7,112 bases of DNA, from NCBI GenBank assembly GCA_003476465.1, contig DMUE01000121.1, positions 6,916-14,027 on the forward strand, given 5' to 3'. This stretch comes from Microbacterium sp. (GTDB taxonomy: Bacteria > Actinomycetota > Actinomycetes > Actinomycetales > Microbacteriaceae). The translations under genes were made by a program, and so were the position numbers. This document shows, in pieces, positions 6,180 through 7,112 of the stretch; positions within the stretch are counted from its first letter, which is position 1; every line of letters begins with the position of its first letter. The notes below the pieces were generated by a model, which was not told where the DNA came from, did no database searches, and saw only the letters and a program-made list of their open reading frames with translations.

Positions 6180-7112
6180 ATGATCACCCCCAGGCGCGCC
6201 GCGCGCGCGAACGGACGCATCGCCGTCGCCCTCAGGATCGTGTCCGCGGTTCTCGCGGGCGGTGTCGTGACGCTGAGCGCGGCATCCGCCTTGGTTGCCC
6301 GTCGGCTCGCCCAGCGTGTCGTGACTCCCGCGCCCCGGCTCGCGGACACCCGCGTCGTGGGCCTGGACACGGCGGCGCAGACCATAACGCTTGCGCGCAC
6401 CGAAGACACCGCGCTCCCCGGACGATACGGGCTCTTCACCTCGGGAAGCGAGAACTACCTCAAGCTCGGCACCGTGCTGTCGCAGTCCGACACCGCTGTG
6501 ACGCGAAAGCTCCTGACCCACATCGACGGCGGCACCCGGCTGGATGCCGAGGCGGCCTTCAGCGGTTGGTACTTCGATCACCCGGAACAACTGCGGGTGC
6601 CGTTCACGAACGAACTCGTCGGCGCATCGGTCGGTCCGTGTCCCGCCTGGCTGTTTCCGGCTGACGGAGGTTCGGAGCATTGGGTGATCCAGATCCACGG
6701 GCGCGGGACGACTCGCGCGGAGGGTCTACGTGCGGTCCCGGTGTTCCGTGACCTCGGATACACGTCGCTTCTTGTGTCCTACCGCAACGACGCAGACGCC
6801 CCGCGCAGCCGACAGGGGACGTACATGCTCGGTGCGACCGAATGGCGTGATGTGGACGCCGCGATGACCTTCGCCCGTCGCCGGGGGGCACGACACATCA
6901 TTCTCATGGGGTGGTCGATGGGCGGCCAGGTGGCGCTGCAACTCGACCTGAATTCGGCGCACGGGGACAGCGTTGTCGGACTCGTCCTCGACTCACCGGT
7001 CATCGACTGGGCTGATGTGCTCCGGTACCAGGCGCGTCTGCTGCGGGTTCCTCCTCCAATCATTTCTTTCGCGCTCGGTGCGCTGTCGTCCGACTGGGGT
7101 TCGCCTCTGCGC
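6180..7112 (+). CDS. Membrane-anchored alpha/beta hydrolase, 3'-truncated by window edge
   Basis: The first 311 residues of a serine hydrolase of the alpha/beta-fold superfamily, resembling the broad COG1073 group; substrate unknown. Residues 1-12 are basic (MITPRRAARANG) and about 14-40 form a hydrophobic, small-residue segment, so the protein is probably exported and anchored, or a long signal peptide. Roughly 40-165 is an N-terminal region I do not recognise. The hydrolase core follows: strand then IHGRG with His173 (oxyanion region), a YRND segment, and the nucleophile elbow GWSMGG with Ser246. The LVLDSPVIDW segment follows the next strand. The catalytic acid and histidine should lie near or beyond the right edge. 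The ATG at 6180 is the first possible start, since an in-frame TAG lies at 6165-6167. It is divergent from DUF3000 with only 25 bases between them. Esterase/lipase, peptidase or thioesterase activity cannot be told apart here. Confidence 0.85.
   Translation, partial: MITPRRAARANGRIAVALRIVSAVLAGGVVTLSAASALVARRLAQRVVTPAPRLADTRVVGLDTAAQTITLARTEDTALPGRYGLFTSGSENYLKLGTVLSQSDTAVTRKLLTHIDGGTRLDAEAAFSGWYFDHPEQLRVPFTNELVGASVGPCPAWLFPADGGSEHWVIQIHGRGTTRAEGLRAVPVFRDLGYTSLLVSYRNDADAPRSRQGTYMLGATEWRDVDAAMTFARRRGARHIILMGWSMGGQVALQLDLNSAHGDSVVGLVLDSPVIDWADVLRYQARLLRVPPPIISFALGALSSDWGSPLR

Noticed and set aside
1..7112. Search for CRISPR arrays, tRNA/rRNA, transposon ends, integrase sites or a toxin/defence module
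   Set aside because: No spaced direct repeats, cloverleaf-like segments, terminal inverted repeats or defence-type domains were seen; base composition and coding style are even throughout.

Overview
The window is GC-rich (roughly two thirds G+C by eye). Its codon usage, its gene families and their arrangement point to an actinobacterium, most likely a member of Microbacteriaceae close to Microbacterium. That placement is an inference from sequence style and remembered gene order, because no database search was possible. The DNA is chromosomal housekeeping sequence. There is no rRNA, tRNA, CRISPR array, insertion sequence, phage gene or toxin/defence cassette in it.

Layout: (1) bases 1-2109, + strand, the C-terminal three quarters of aconitase (acnA), cut by the left edge. 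(2) bases 2110-2201, a 92-base gap holding a perfect 15-bp hairpin and then a -10-like element and a strong ribosome binding site for the next gene. (3) bases 2202-4166, + strand, complete dxs for the first step of the MEP isoprenoid pathway. (4) bases 4167-4278, a short convergent gap with two hairpins (one straddling the dxs stop codon). (5) bases 5529-4279, - strand, a DEDDy-type 3'-5' exonuclease of the RNase D/HRDC family. (6) bases 6154-5522, - strand, a DUF3000 protein whose stop overlaps the exonuclease start by 8 bases, so the two form a translationally coupled pair. (7) bases 6155-6179, a 25-base divergent gap with overlapping -10-like elements on the two strands. (8) bases 6180-7112, + strand, the start of a membrane-anchored alpha/beta hydrolase, cut by the right edge.

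Functionally, acnA (TCA cycle) and dxs (isoprenoid precursors) are co-oriented but separated by a hairpin and probably transcribed separately. The exonuclease and DUF3000 genes form a two-gene operon read from a promoter that abuts the DUF3000 start codon. The most distinctive structure is a 9-bp RNA hairpin at the DUF3000/exonuclease junction. It pairs up both possible GTG start codons of the exonuclease and part of its Shine-Dalgarno sequence, with the DUF3000 stop codon in the loop: a layout well suited to strict translational coupling. I found no convincing new multi-gene system. The findings below are mainly regulatory architecture, one uncharacterised conserved gene, and an over-represented heptamer.
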